A stretch of 33,613 nt of DNA from NCBI GenBank assembly GCA_021842405.1, contig JAKBZR010000033.1, forward strand, positions 1 to 33,613. Direction: 5' to 3'. This DNA comes from a bacterium. GTDB lineage: Bacteria > Armatimonadota > Chthonomonadetes > Chthonomonadales > JAMCWF01. Below, in pieces: positions 17,223 to 24,682 of the stretch; within the stretch, counting starts at the first letter, position 1; each line of letters starts with the position of its first letter. Position numbers and translations under genes: made by a program. The notes under the pieces were generated by a model. That model saw only the letters and a list, made by a program, of their open reading frames with translations. It ran no database searches and had not been told where the DNA came from.

Positions 17223-17429
17223 GAATGAGTTCAGTTTTGTGGGAATGATTTTCGTTCGCCCACCCCGGCCTTCCACCTTACGATTGCTCAACTCTACAAT
17301 TGTCCTACTCTTTTCCCCCTCGCAACCGTTCCGTGCTCCTTCCCCCTCCCAGGGGGAAGGTCGGGATGGGGGTCAAGACACACCGCCCTGCAACACCCGC
17401 CTAAATTACCCAGAGAACTGAACTCTTAC
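17223..17429. repeat. Family C repeat copy
   Basis: GAGTTCAGTTTTGTGGG (from 17227) and CCCAGAGAACTGAACTC (to 17425) are inverted ends around a core with the palindrome CTTCCCCCTCCCAGGGGGAAG. The flanking 8-mers (17215-17222 and 17430-17437) do not match, unlike two other copies. The 16948-17500 gap holds this repeat and no gene. Confidence 0.8.
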
Positions 17430-17469
17430 GGGATGAGGTAAATTTCATGCGTAAAGTATTTAAATTTTA

Positions 17470-17487
17470 GAGCGGTCACCACCGCTC
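17470..17487 (+). promoter_or_regulatory. Short hairpin just upstream of the GH99-like gene
   Basis: GAGCGGT (17470-17476) and ACCGCTC (17481-17487) form a perfect seven-base stem with a four-base loop, ending 13 bases before ATG 17501 and directly before the AAGGA ribosome site. It could influence translation of that gene. This is seen in the sequence only. Confidence 0.4.
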
Positions 17488-17500
17488 CAAGGAATAACCC

Positions 17501-19294
17501 ATGCGCCATCCATTAACGCGCCGTGAATTTTTAGGAGGTACGATGCTGAGCCTCGGCATCGGTTCAACCTTATTAACCACCAAGGACGTTCCAAAGGCCA
17601 GAAAGCGGTTTCGCGATCTCTATTCCGACACTTGGGTTGCCACCGACGCGCTGGGGCGAGCACTGCCCTCTTCAACCGAGGCGCCCGCCCCTCGCAAGAA
17701 TCGCTTTGTCGGCATCTTTTACTTCATCTGGCACGGGGCGCACGGAACGCCCGGTCCCTATGACAACACCAAATTGATCGCCGCCAACCCCAGCCATCCC
17801 GATTACGGCCCGGAAGGCGCCTTCCATTGGTGGGGAGAGCCGGCGGTGGGCTACTTTTTGGCCAATGACCCCTGGGTCATTCGGCACAACATCGCGATGC
17901 TGCAGGCGGCCGGCGTGGATGTGCTGCTGTTTGATGTGACCAATGCATTTACCTACCCGGATGAGGTGCACGCATTCTGCCAAGTCGCTATGCGGATGCG
18001 CGAGCAGGGTAACGCCACCCCGCAGATCGCCTACGTGACCCATGCCGCCGGCGCCGAAACGGTAACGAGCCTATACAACAACTTCTATTCAAAAAACCTC
18101 TATCCCGACCTCTGGTTTTACTGGGAGGGCAAGCCGCTCATTCTGGGCGACATCAGCGCCAAGCTGCCGGGCGGCTCGCCGATTGACCCGCACATCCGCG
18201 ATTATTTCACCTGGCGCTACTCCTGGGCATGGGACCCGGGCCAAGATAAGTGGCAGTGGATCGACAGCTACCCCCAGCGCTACGGCTGGCACACCAACCC
18301 AAACGTGGCTGAAGAGGTGCCGGTCTCCATCGCCTCGCACCCCGTCAACGACATCGGCCGCAGCTTTCACAACGGTGCCGAGCCGCCGCTGAACCGTGAC
18401 TTCATCGCCGCTGATGTGAAAAGCGGTCCCTATTTCAATGAGCAGTTGGAGCAAGCGCTCAAACTCGACCCCGATTTTCTATTCATTACCGGCTGGAACG
18501 AGTGGGTCGCGCAGCGATTCATCGTGAAACCGGGCCAGCAGATGAACTTCATGGGGCGGGCGCTCAAGCCGGGCGACACCTTCTTCGTGGATAACTACAA
18601 CGAGGAGTTCAGCCGGGATGCGATGCCGATGAAGGGCGGTTACGGCGACACCTACTATCTTCAGATGGTGAGCGGCATCCGGCGATTTAAGGGGGTGCGC
18701 CCCATACCGATCGCGCGCGGTTTTCATACGATGCCGCCGGCAAGCCAGTTCGCGGCCTGGCAAAAAATCACGCCGGAGTACCGTGACGATATCGGTGACG
18801 TGATTCATCGTGATTGGAAAGGCTGGGGCGACCTCCATTACAGGGACGATTCCGGCCGCAACGATATCGTTCTGGCGAAGGTTGCCTGCGATCAACACAA
18901 CCTCTTCTTTTACGCTCGCACCGCCCAACCGTTGTCGCCGCATACTGATCCGAACTGGATGCTGCTGCTGATCAACTCCGACCTCAACTACAGCAACGGC
19001 TGGCATGGATTTGACTATGTGGTGAACCAGCGGGTTATCGGCGCCACAACCACCACCGTGAAAAACATTTCCAGCGGCAATGAATGGGAGGTGAAATATC
19101 GAGCGACCGGCAATCAGATGGTGATCGAAGTGCCGCGCGCGATCCTGAAACTGGATAATGGGCGCCGAACCGTGTTCGATTTTCACTGGGTGGATAACTG
19201 CCCGATCGGCGGCGATATCAACGATCTCTGGTACATCGGGGACAGCGCCCCGGCCGGCCGTTTCAACTACCGCTTTATCCATGAAACGGTGTGA
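17501..19294 (+). CDS. Tat-exported GH99/GH71-like glycoside hydrolase-like protein
   Basis: The 597-residue protein opens with a twin-arginine signal (TRREFLGG, 6-13). The barrel portion shows FVGIFYFIWHG, then DPWVIRHNIAMLQAAGVDVL followed by LFDVTN, and FITGWNEWVAQRF (about 326-338). The GWNEW motif and the order of strands are like GH99/WbsX and GH71-type TIM-barrel proteins that act on alpha-mannans or alpha-glucans. The last ~200 residues look like a beta-sandwich, perhaps a sugar-binding module. ATG 17501 has AAGGA eight bases upstream. It is a single-gene unit between repeats. The exact family and substrate are not certain. Confidence 0.75.
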   Translation: MRHPLTRREFLGGTMLSLGIGSTLLTTKDVPKARKRFRDLYSDTWVATDALGRALPSSTEAPAPRKNRFVGIFYFIWHGAHGTPGPYDNTKLIAANPSHPDYGPEGAFHWWGEPAVGYFLANDPWVIRHNIAMLQAAGVDVLLFDVTNAFTYPDEVHAFCQVAMRMREQGNATPQIAYVTHAAGAETVTSLYNNFYSKNLYPDLWFYWEGKPLILGDISAKLPGGSPIDPHIRDYFTWRYSWAWDPGQDKWQWIDSYPQRYGWHTNPNVAEEVPVSIASHPVNDIGRSFHNGAEPPLNRDFIAADVKSGPYFNEQLEQALKLDPDFLFITGWNEWVAQRFIVKPGQQMNFMGRALKPGDTFFVDNYNEEFSRDAMPMKGGYGDTYYLQMVSGIRRFKGVRPIPIARGFHTMPPASQFAAWQKITPEYRDDIGDVIHRDWKGWGDLHYRDDSGRNDIVLAKVACDQHNLFFYARTAQPLSPHTDPNWMLLLINSDLNYSNGWHGFDYVVNQRVIGATTTTVKNISSGNEWEVKYRATGNQMVIEVPRAILKLDNGRRTVFDFHWVDNCPIGGDINDLWYIGDSAPAGRFNYRFIHETV

Positions 19295-19393
19295 CGGTCT
19301 GATGAAGATCACGCGATCCTCCGGTTCGGAAGCGTGAGCCGAGGGTGTCAGTTTAGTGCCGCTTTGGTGATTGATGGTGTGGAAGTGAATCCC

Positions 19394-19638
19394 GAATGAA
19401 TTCAGTTTTGCGGAAAATAAAAAGTGAACGGGTAAATCACCTCACCCCCTAACCCCCTCTCCGAACTCGGAGAGGGGGCAGAAGAAAGTATCCGGCTTCC
19501 TTCCCCCTCCGAGGGGGGAGGGGATTAAGAAGGACTGGGGGGCAAGATAAAAGCACCGCCGCTAAACTCCCTCCCCGCTTGCGGGGAGGGCTGGGGTGGG
19601 GTCGAACGAAAATCATTCCCGTAAAACTGAACTATTAC
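19394..19638. repeat. Family C repeat copy
   Basis: GAATTCAGTTTTGCGG (from 19398) and CCCGTAAAACTGAACTA (to 19634) are inverted ends with one mismatch each to the consensus. The interior has G/C-rich palindromes (CCCTCTCCGAACTCGGAGAGGG and others). Its right end touches the HsdS relic. Confidence 0.75.
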
Positions 19639-19720
19639 CCGTTCCACGTCCCTCACCTGTAGCTCACCGGAGATAAGTCTGGGCAGCGGCGCATCGTGCG
19701 CGCGCTGCGCCAGCACCACC
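19636..19720 (-). pseudogene. Remnant of the C-terminus of a type I restriction specificity subunit (hsdS)
   Basis: On the minus strand about 27 codons read VLAQRAHDAPLPRLISGEL then QVRDVERV. The pattern 'LRD.LLPRLISGELxVxDAE' is the very typical C-terminal end of HsdS proteins. No other HsdS sequence, hsdM or hsdR is present. The piece borders a family C repeat whose end falls at 19638. It is a small relic of a lost type I restriction system. The identification rests on one short motif. Confidence 0.5.
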
Positions 19721-19876
19721 TCGCCATAACTTCCCCTCGTCAAACTTTGAGAGGGAGCCAGGGAGAGCGGCTTGCCGTTGGCACCCTTACCGCAGGCGCA
19801 ATAATGTGGCAATATTTCGGATGAAAATGACGATATTTGCGTTTTAAAATTATAGGGTTTTCGCTTCATCTCCCGC

Positions 19877-19904
19877 TTGACAAACCACAAATATCTGTTA
19901 TAAA
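19877..19904 (+). promoter_or_regulatory. Strong sigma-70-type promoter upstream of a repeat insertion
   Basis: TTGACA (19877-19882), a 16-bp spacer and TATAAA (19899-19904) make a near-consensus promoter pointing right. The start would be near 19911. A family C element inserted a few bases downstream (19924-20036) now lies between this promoter and the genes at 20122 and 20184. Confidence 0.65.
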
Positions 19905-19923
19905 ATGATTGAGCATCGTTATC

Positions 19924-20036
19924 GAACGAGTTCAGTTCTCTGGGTAATTTAGGCAGCAGGCTTTACCCCTGCACCCCCTCGGGGAGGGCTGGGGCGGGGG
20001 CGAACGAAAATTATTCCCGCAAAACTGAACTCTTAC
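19924..20036. repeat. Compact family C element with a perfect 8-bp target duplication
   Basis: GAGTTCAGTTCTCTGGG (from 19928) and CCCGCAAAACTGAACTC (to 20032) are the inverted ends of this 113-bp copy. The 8-mer TCGTTATC occurs directly before (19916-19923) and directly after it (20037-20044). This is the expected footprint of a transposase-mobilised non-autonomous element. It has no coding capacity. Confidence 0.85.
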
Positions 20037-20121
20037 TCGTTATCGGTGCCGCTCGGTTAAGTGTCCTTACAGAGGACAGTTCACTTCGTTAGTTGATCAG
20101 ACGATGCTTTGCGGAGAGGAA

Positions 20122-20187
20122 ATGATAACCAAAGCGGAGGCGGAAATGAGATCGAACGGCAATGAGGAGGAGGCGAATAGGCAATGA
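20122..20187 (+). CDS. Possible 21-residue leader peptide coupled to the next gene
   Basis: An ATG at 20122, preceded by GGAGAGG, opens a 21-codon frame (MITKAEAEMRSNGNEEEANR, then Q) whose TGA overlaps the ATG of the next gene (ATGA, 20184-20187). The frame contains the next gene's ribosome site. Short coupled ORFs like this often serve translational control. I cannot exclude chance. Confidence 0.4.
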   Translation: MITKAEAEMRSNGNEEEANRQ

Positions 20188-20411
20188 AAAAAGAGGTTTC
20201 ACCGGTAGTGGCCTGGGTTATCATTGCGATTATCGTGGTGGTGGCCGGATTTCTTGTCTGGCGCTATACCGGCGCAGGCGGTCGAGGCAGCGGTATGACG
20301 CCGGAAATGAGAGCGAACATGAGTAAGATGTTCGGAAACAAGGCGCCGGGAGGAGGGGGACCGCCGAGTAAGGCCACAGCGCCGATACCGCCCGGCGGCT
20401 CAAAACCTTAA
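20184..20411 (+). CDS. Small single-pass membrane protein with a glycine/proline-rich tail
   Basis: The 75-residue protein has one membrane helix (VVAWVIIAIIVVVAGFLVW, residues 8-26), a short linker, a helical segment (MTPEMRANMSKMFG) and a tail rich in Gly and Pro (APGGGGPPSKATAPIPPGG). AGGAGGAGG (20165-20173) is a very strong ribosome site ten bases before ATG 20184. It lies just upstream of a pilin-like gene but is separated from it by a repeat. I do not recognise a family; the size and layout suggest a small envelope-associated or stress protein. Confidence 0.7.
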   Translation: MKKEVSPVVAWVIIAIIVVVAGFLVWRYTGAGGRGSGMTPEMRANMSKMFGNKAPGGGGPPSKATAPIPPGGSKP

Positions 20412-20480
20412 GGGGAGGAATCTTTAAGGGAAGTTTTACTTTCCGAAGGGGGATAATTCTTTATTAAATCCCTCATAAGT

Positions 20481-20627
20481 TGGTGTTGAAAATAGAGCGA
20501 TACCCAGCGGGACGTCATTCTGAGGCCGCGAAGCGGAGCCTATAAGCAAGAACATCAGCATCGGACTGGTTTCCCGCTTTCGCGGGAATGACGAAGCGAC
20601 GGATTTCGGCGATTGTTTCAACAACCA
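20481..20627. repeat. Family B repeat copy, diverged
   Basis: GTGTTGAAAAT near 20484 and GTTTCAACAAC near 20615 are diverged inverted ends. Inside are CGTCATTCTGAGG, and CCCGCTTTCGCGGG followed by AATGACG, which match other family B copies. It fills most of the gap between the small membrane protein and the pilin gene. Confidence 0.65.
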
Positions 20628-20672
20628 CATAAGCACCCATCCAATCAGTCTATAAAGAAAGGATTTTCACTG

Positions 20673-21500
20673 ATGAAAAAAGGTGGATTCACCTTGATCG
20701 AGCTCCTCGTGGTTATCGCTATCATAGCGATATTAGCTGCTATTCTATTTCCTGTTTTTGCGCAAGCCCGCGAGGAAGCTCGAACGATCTCATGCCTATC
20801 CAATGTGAAACAGCTCAACCTGGGTATGCAGATGTATACGACAGATTACGACGAGCATTTTCCCCACTGGAACTGGAATTTCTTCTGCAACGGCGGCAAT
20901 GCCGGAGCGCCACGCGATTCGGCCGCCTTCTGGACGATGGCGATCTATCCCTACGTGAAGAACTTCGGTATCTATCAGTGTCCCGATGATGTCCTGAATT
21001 GGGACGATGCCTGGGCCAACTGTAGCGATGACGGAGGCAGAAACGACCTGTTCGGACCGTTTAACCCGATAACGGGACAAGGCTGCAACTTCTGGGATGA
21101 TTGTAATCCGCACTTCGTCTCTTATGCTCTCAACGAGTGGTTGACCGGCGGCAATACCGGTAATGCGCTGGCCGGCATACCCCAGGTGGCTCGCACGTTT
21201 ATGCTCGCCGACAGTGCATCACAGCTTAGCGGTACATGGGCGGATTACAGCGGCAATTCAGCCAATGGTATTGCCGCGCGCCTCGTATTCAGCAATGAGG
21301 GATGCTGCGATGAATGGAATATGGATTATTGGACGGCCTCGCAAATCTTAGCTCAACGCAGCGAATCGTTCATCGAAACGATGACGAGGCATCATGCGGG
21401 CGACAACGTTACCTTCGTGGACGGCCACGCTAAATGGCTGCGGTGGTCTGCGTTGACCATCGGAAACCTGGAGCCTCAAAGCCGGCCCGGCGGCACGTAG
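20673..21500 (+). CDS. Prepilin-type N-terminal cleavage/methylation domain protein (DUF1559-like)
   Basis: This 275-residue type II secretion/type IV pilin-like protein begins [18 protein letters not shown]. The prepilin peptidase site is after Gly5, followed by a long hydrophobic helix and the [20 protein letters not shown] stretch found in the very large pseudopilin families of Armatimonadota and Planctomycetota-like phyla. The C-terminus has the H-X9-DG motif ([16 protein letters not shown]). ATG 20673 is chosen because the class III leader starts there, with GAAAGGA ten bases upstream. Such proteins are exposed after cleavage and assemble into or decorate pilus-like structures; their specific roles are mostly unknown. 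Confidence 0.9.
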   Translation: MKKGGFTLIELLVVIAIIAILAAILFPVFAQAREEARTISCLSNVKQLNLGMQMYTTDYDEHFPHWNWNFFCNGGNAGAPRDSAAFWTMAIYPYVKNFGIYQCPDDVLNWDDAWANCSDDGGRNDLFGPFNPITGQGCNFWDDCNPHFVSYALNEWLTGGNTGNALAGIPQVARTFMLADSASQLSGTWADYSGNSANGIAARLVFSNEGCCDEWNMDYWTASQILAQRSESFIETMTRHHAGDNVTFVDGHAKWLRWSALTIGNLEPQSRPGGT

Positions 21501-21519
21501 ACCAGTTATTCTTATATGA

Positions 21520-21557
21520 TCTGATGGATGTTACAGTATTTTTCAACATCCATCAGA
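21520..21557. terminator. Long perfect hairpin after the pilin gene
   Basis: TCTGATGGATGTT (21520-21532) and its exact complement AACATCCATCAGA (21545-21557) form a 13-bp stem with a 12-base loop, 20 bases after the pilin stop. There is no T-run after it, so it is more likely an mRNA-stabilising 3' structure than a classical terminator. Its loop contains the TATTTTTC of a family B repeat end. Confidence 0.5.
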
Positions 21558-21632
21558 CCGTCATTCCGGCCTGCTTGCGGTAGGCAGGCGGGGATGACGA
21601 GGTGGCAGTATCCAGCGAATTTTTCAATAACC
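21534..21632. repeat. Partial family B repeat
   Basis: CAGTATTTTTCAAC, CGTCATTCC, a GCTTGCGGTAGGCAGGC palindrome, GGGATGACGA and AATTTTTCAATAACC follow one another. They match family B arms, but both ends point the same way, so this copy is rearranged or composite. Confidence 0.6.
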
Positions 21633-21751
21633 TTTTAATTGTCTGAACCGTGATTGGTGGGTGGTGAATCGACCTCAGGCCGAATTGGTGGCGGGGATGA
21701 AGGCGACCGTTTCCCCGCCAATCCTGCTGAACGTACCGGAAGCCTTTTATC

Positions 21752-22075
21752 TTAAAGGATGGTTTCTAACTTTTGTACGATGGTGGACTTTGGAACCGCG
21801 CCGACGATCTGGCCAACCACCTTGCCGCCCTTAAAAAACAGAAGGGTTGGGATTGACATAATGCCGTATTTCTGGGCGATCTCCGGCTCCTCATCCACGT
21901 TCAGTTTTAGAACTTTCACTTTGCCCTGATAGTCGGCTGATACCGCATCCACGTGCGGCGCGATCAACCGGCAAGGGCCGCACCACACCGCCCAGAAGTC
22001 AATCATAACCGGAACTTCGGACTGTAAGACCTCTTGCTCAAAATCGGTGGTGGTGACAGCAGTGGCGCTACTCAT
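21752..22075 (-). CDS. trxA: Thioredoxin
   Basis: This 107-residue thioredoxin has the active site WCGPCR (Cys32, Cys35), the buried Asp26 in MIDFWAVW, and the cis-proline loop MSIPTLLFF. It reduces protein disulfides in the cytoplasm with NADPH via thioredoxin reductase. ATG 22075 has GGAGG about ten bases upstream. It follows the BadF-like gene on the same strand with a gap of 114 bases, so it may be read from the same transcript or from its own promoter. Confidence 0.95.
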   Translation of the reverse strand: MSSATAVTTTDFEQEVLQSEVPVMIDFWAVWCGPCRLIAPHVDAVSADYQGKVKVLKLNVDEEPEIAQKYGIMSIPTLLFFKGGKVVGQIVGAVPKSTIVQKLETIL

Positions 22076-22189
22076 AGATTACATACCTCCATTTGGCTTT
22101 GGAATGGGCTCCAAAACTCTAATCCTTGCTAAGTATTGCGGGGACCTGTATCTCAAAATACGTATGGGGGTATATGAAAGTTCCACCAA

Positions 22190-23113
22190 TTACCCCCACC
22201 CCCTCATTTTACCTTCATCGGCCGCTTCCGCCAATCGCGCGGCCGCCACCGCTGGCGGGATGGCGGCGATTCTGACATCTGCCTTTGGAAATGGTTCGAG
22301 GATCCGCTCCCTTACCCGATTGCTGATCAGCCGACTGCCCTGAAGCACTCCACCGGCCAGCGCAACCGGAAATGGTTCATCACTTTGAAAAAGCTGGCGG
22401 CAAAGATGAAGCGCATCGCCGGCCAGGCTTTCAGCGATCCGCTCGCAAATTTGGACGGCCACTCCATCGCCGTTTTCAGCCGCTCCCACCACCTCGACCG
22501 CGAAGGAGGCCAGGCGAGTCCTGGGAATGGGCGCTTGGCAGCTCAACTTCACAATATCCCAAGCCTGCTTTAACTGAAAGTGCTGAAACATCCGTTCGCT
22601 GAGTTCCGTAACCAGGCCGCGTCCATCGGATGACATGGCTCGCAACGCCGCCTTGATCCCGCGAATGGCCAGATCGAAGCCGCTCCCCTCGTCGCCCAGC
22701 AATGCGCCTAAGCCACCCACGCTGAGATACCGGCAATCCCGGAACCCCCCGAAGCTGGACCCGGTTCCAGCCGTCACCGAAACGCCCAGACGCTCGTACC
22801 AGCCGCACTGCGCGAACGCGATGTCCGATTCACTGAAAACAAAAATTTCGGCCCCTGGCACAAATTTCCGAATCTGCTCGATCACCAGGTCGCCGGATGC
22901 AAGCACTGAAATGCCAACTCGTTTTACTTCATCGGGTGCGGCCGCTTGAAATACCTTTTCCAATGACCGGCGCAGATCGGCTGAGAGCTGTTCGGGGGCG
23001 ATGTAATTCTGATTTGAGCCGGCTTCGCGAGCGATCGCAACGATCTTTGCCCCCTCGATCGCGGCCGACTCGGTTTTACTGCCGCCTCCATCAATCCCCA
23101 GTGTCAGCGTCAT
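22190..23113 (-). CDS. BadF/BadG/BcrA/BcrD-type ATPase, N-acetylglucosamine kinase-like
   Basis: This 307-residue ASKHA-fold protein has the phosphate-1 motif LGIDGGGSKTES at the N-terminus, then VTAGTGSSFGG, GALLGDEGSGFDLAIRGI and the adenosine motif VALAGGVLQGS. This set is that of the BadF-type family, which includes eukaryotic-like N-acetylglucosamine kinases and bacterial sugar kinases used in murein recycling. ATG 23113 gives the normal family start; the open frame upstream overlaps the preceding gene. The gap to that gene is only 34 bases, so they are probably co-transcribed. It lacks the cysteine motif of the 2-hydroxyacyl-CoA dehydratase activators, which favours the sugar-kinase reading. 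Confidence 0.85.
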   Translation of the reverse strand: MTLTLGIDGGGSKTESAAIEGAKIVAIAREAGSNQNYIAPEQLSADLRRSLEKVFQAAAPDEVKRVGISVLASGDLVIEQIRKFVPGAEIFVFSESDIAFAQCGWYERLGVSVTAGTGSSFGGFRDCRYLSVGGLGALLGDEGSGFDLAIRGIKAALRAMSSDGRGLVTELSERMFQHFQLKQAWDIVKLSCQAPIPRTRLASFAVEVVGAAENGDGVAVQICERIAESLAGDALHLCRQLFQSDEPFPVALAGGVLQGSRLISNRVRERILEPFPKADVRIAAIPPAVAAARLAEAADEGKMRGWG

Positions 23114-23147
23114 AGAGGTCTCGGGGCGGTCGGCTGCAACAAGACCG

Positions 23148-24416
23148 TCACTCCTCTTCCTCCTGAAGGGCGACGGTGGGGAGCCGCCGCCTTCTCTCCG
23201 GAGGCAGCAGCCGCTCCAGCGTATCATCCACCGTGATGATGCCCTGCAACCGGTTCTCCTCGTTTACAACCGGCGCCGCCAGTAGATTGTATTTCGTGAT
23301 TATCTTAGCGACCTCGTCGGCGTGCGTGTCCGTATCCACGTGAATCACATTACGAACCATAATATCGGAAATGCTGGTCTCCGGATGAGCCACCACCAGG
23401 TCCCGCAGCGAAAGCACACCAACCAGACGCTCTTCTTCATCCACCACATAGATGTAGTAGATGGTCTCCGCTTTGGGGGCCGTCTCTCGAAGGTGATTGA
23501 TGGTCTCTTCCGCGGTAAGCGTCTCGATTATGGCGATATACTCGGTCGTCATCAACCCGCCGGCCGTCTCTTCATTATAAGAGAGCAGCTCTTTTACGTC
23601 GGCCGCCTCATTCGGCTCCATCTGTTCCAGGAGCTCTTCGCTCCTTACATCCGGCAGATCGCCCAGTAGGTCGGCCGCCTCATCCGGCTCCATCTCCTCC
23701 AGGATGTCGGTTGCCTTCTCATCGCCCAGCGATTCGATAATGGAAAGCTGGACTTCCGGCTCCGCCTCCTCCATCGTATCGGCCGCTTTCTCGATATCCA
23801 GCGATTCAATCACTTCCACGCGCTGTTGCGGATTGAGCTGAGCTACGATCTCGGCTATATCAGCGGGGTGAAGCCGTGCGATCTTTTCGAGGGGCACTTT
23901 AAGCTTTATCCGCCCCCTCGCGCCGCCCCGTTCTAATGTCTCCACATCGTTCCAGGCGATGAGATTGCTGTGAAGGGGGCGGCGTATCAATTTCATCACC
24001 GCCTCCACCGGTCCGGCAATCCCCAGCCGGCGCAGGGTGGCCCTCAATCCGGCATCCACTCCCACCACGCAGATGCGCTCCCCCGACCGCGCCAGGCGGA
24101 TATCGTTCACCCTCACCACGCGATGGCCCTGCACATCCACAATCTGTTTATCCAGCACATCGCGCCTCAACAAAAAATCGTTGGCGTGGGAGCGGTAGTC
24201 GGTAACCGTATCCGGTGCAGCGACCAGCGGATCGTCACGCTCCATCGCATCCACCGGCGGCGCAATCGCGCGGACTCCGGAGGTGGTCTGGACCAGCAAA
24301 TATTCAATGGTCGGCAACAATCCTTCCACCGAAACCACCGCATCCTGCACTTTGCCCAGGCGCTGACCCGTGGTGGTCGCGGCCGATCGGCCCAGAAGTT
24401 GAGTGAAGTACTTCAT
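23148..24416 (-). CDS. Soluble PRC-barrel/MgtE N-domain/CBS-pair protein
   Basis: The 422-residue protein has two PRC-barrel-like segments (about 4-65 and 85-140), then an MgtE N-domain with its helical repeats (LHPADIAEIVAQLNPQQR, EPDEAADLLGDL), and a pair of CBS domains (about 290-405). These parts form the Mg2+-sensing cytoplasmic region of the MgtE channel, but the membrane domain is missing: the protein ends with acidic residues right after the CBS pair. It is likely a sensor or regulator that binds Mg2+ or adenosine nucleotides, perhaps acting on a separate transporter. It is expressed from a good promoter 30 bases upstream and heads an apparent operon with the BadF-like kinase. Confidence 0.85.
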   Translation of the reverse strand: MKYFTQLLGRSAATTTGQRLGKVQDAVVSVEGLLPTIEYLLVQTTSGVRAIAPPVDAMERDDPLVAAPDTVTDYRSHANDFLLRRDVLDKQIVDVQGHRVVRVNDIRLARSGERICVVGVDAGLRATLRRLGIAGPVEAVMKLIRRPLHSNLIAWNDVETLERGGARGRIKLKVPLEKIARLHPADIAEIVAQLNPQQRVEVIESLDIEKAADTMEEAEPEVQLSIIESLGDEKATDILEEMEPDEAADLLGDLPDVRSEELLEQMEPNEAADVKELLSYNEETAGGLMTTEYIAIIETLTAEETINHLRETAPKAETIYYIYVVDEEERLVGVLSLRDLVVAHPETSISDIMVRNVIHVDTDTHADEVAKIITKYNLLAAPVVNEENRLQGIITVDDTLERLLPPERRRRLPTVALQEEEE

Positions 24417-24445
24417 CGGCTTATGCCTGCATCTTCCATTGATTC

Positions 24446-24475
24446 ATTATACGCCCGTTGCGCAAAAAGCGTCAA
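24446..24475 (-). promoter_or_regulatory. Promoter of the MgtE-N/CBS operon
   Basis: On the minus strand TTGACG (24470-24475), an 18-bp spacer and TATAAT (24446-24451) form a good sigma-70-type promoter. The start would lie near 24440, leaving a leader of about 24 bases to the ATG at 24416. Confidence 0.7.
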
Positions 24476-24682
24476 CACGGATAATATGAAACCGGTTTTC
24501 CGGTCTTTCCGTCATGCATTTGTACGGCTGGATAGGGTGATAGCGGCGGTGAATAGTCAGCGTCTCACCCTCAGCCGAAACCCGAACGACTACCCCATTC
24601 GCTTTCAGCGTAGAGGCGGGAGGCCCCCTCTCGATGGGGTTCGACAATCAAATATCATTCGTCTTTTCAGGAGGAGATCGAA

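Noticed and set aside
21680-21725. GGCGGGG/CCCCGCC stem after the thioredoxin gene as its terminator
   Set aside because: The loop is long (about 16 bases) and no T run follows on the minus strand; the evidence was too weak to list it.
24447-24647. A 66-codon minus-strand frame between the MgtE-N/CBS gene and the CBM11-like gene
   Set aside because: It starts with TTG without a convincing ribosome site and its 3' part contains the promoter of the next gene. No similarity is recognised, so it was left out, although a small protein cannot be fully excluded.
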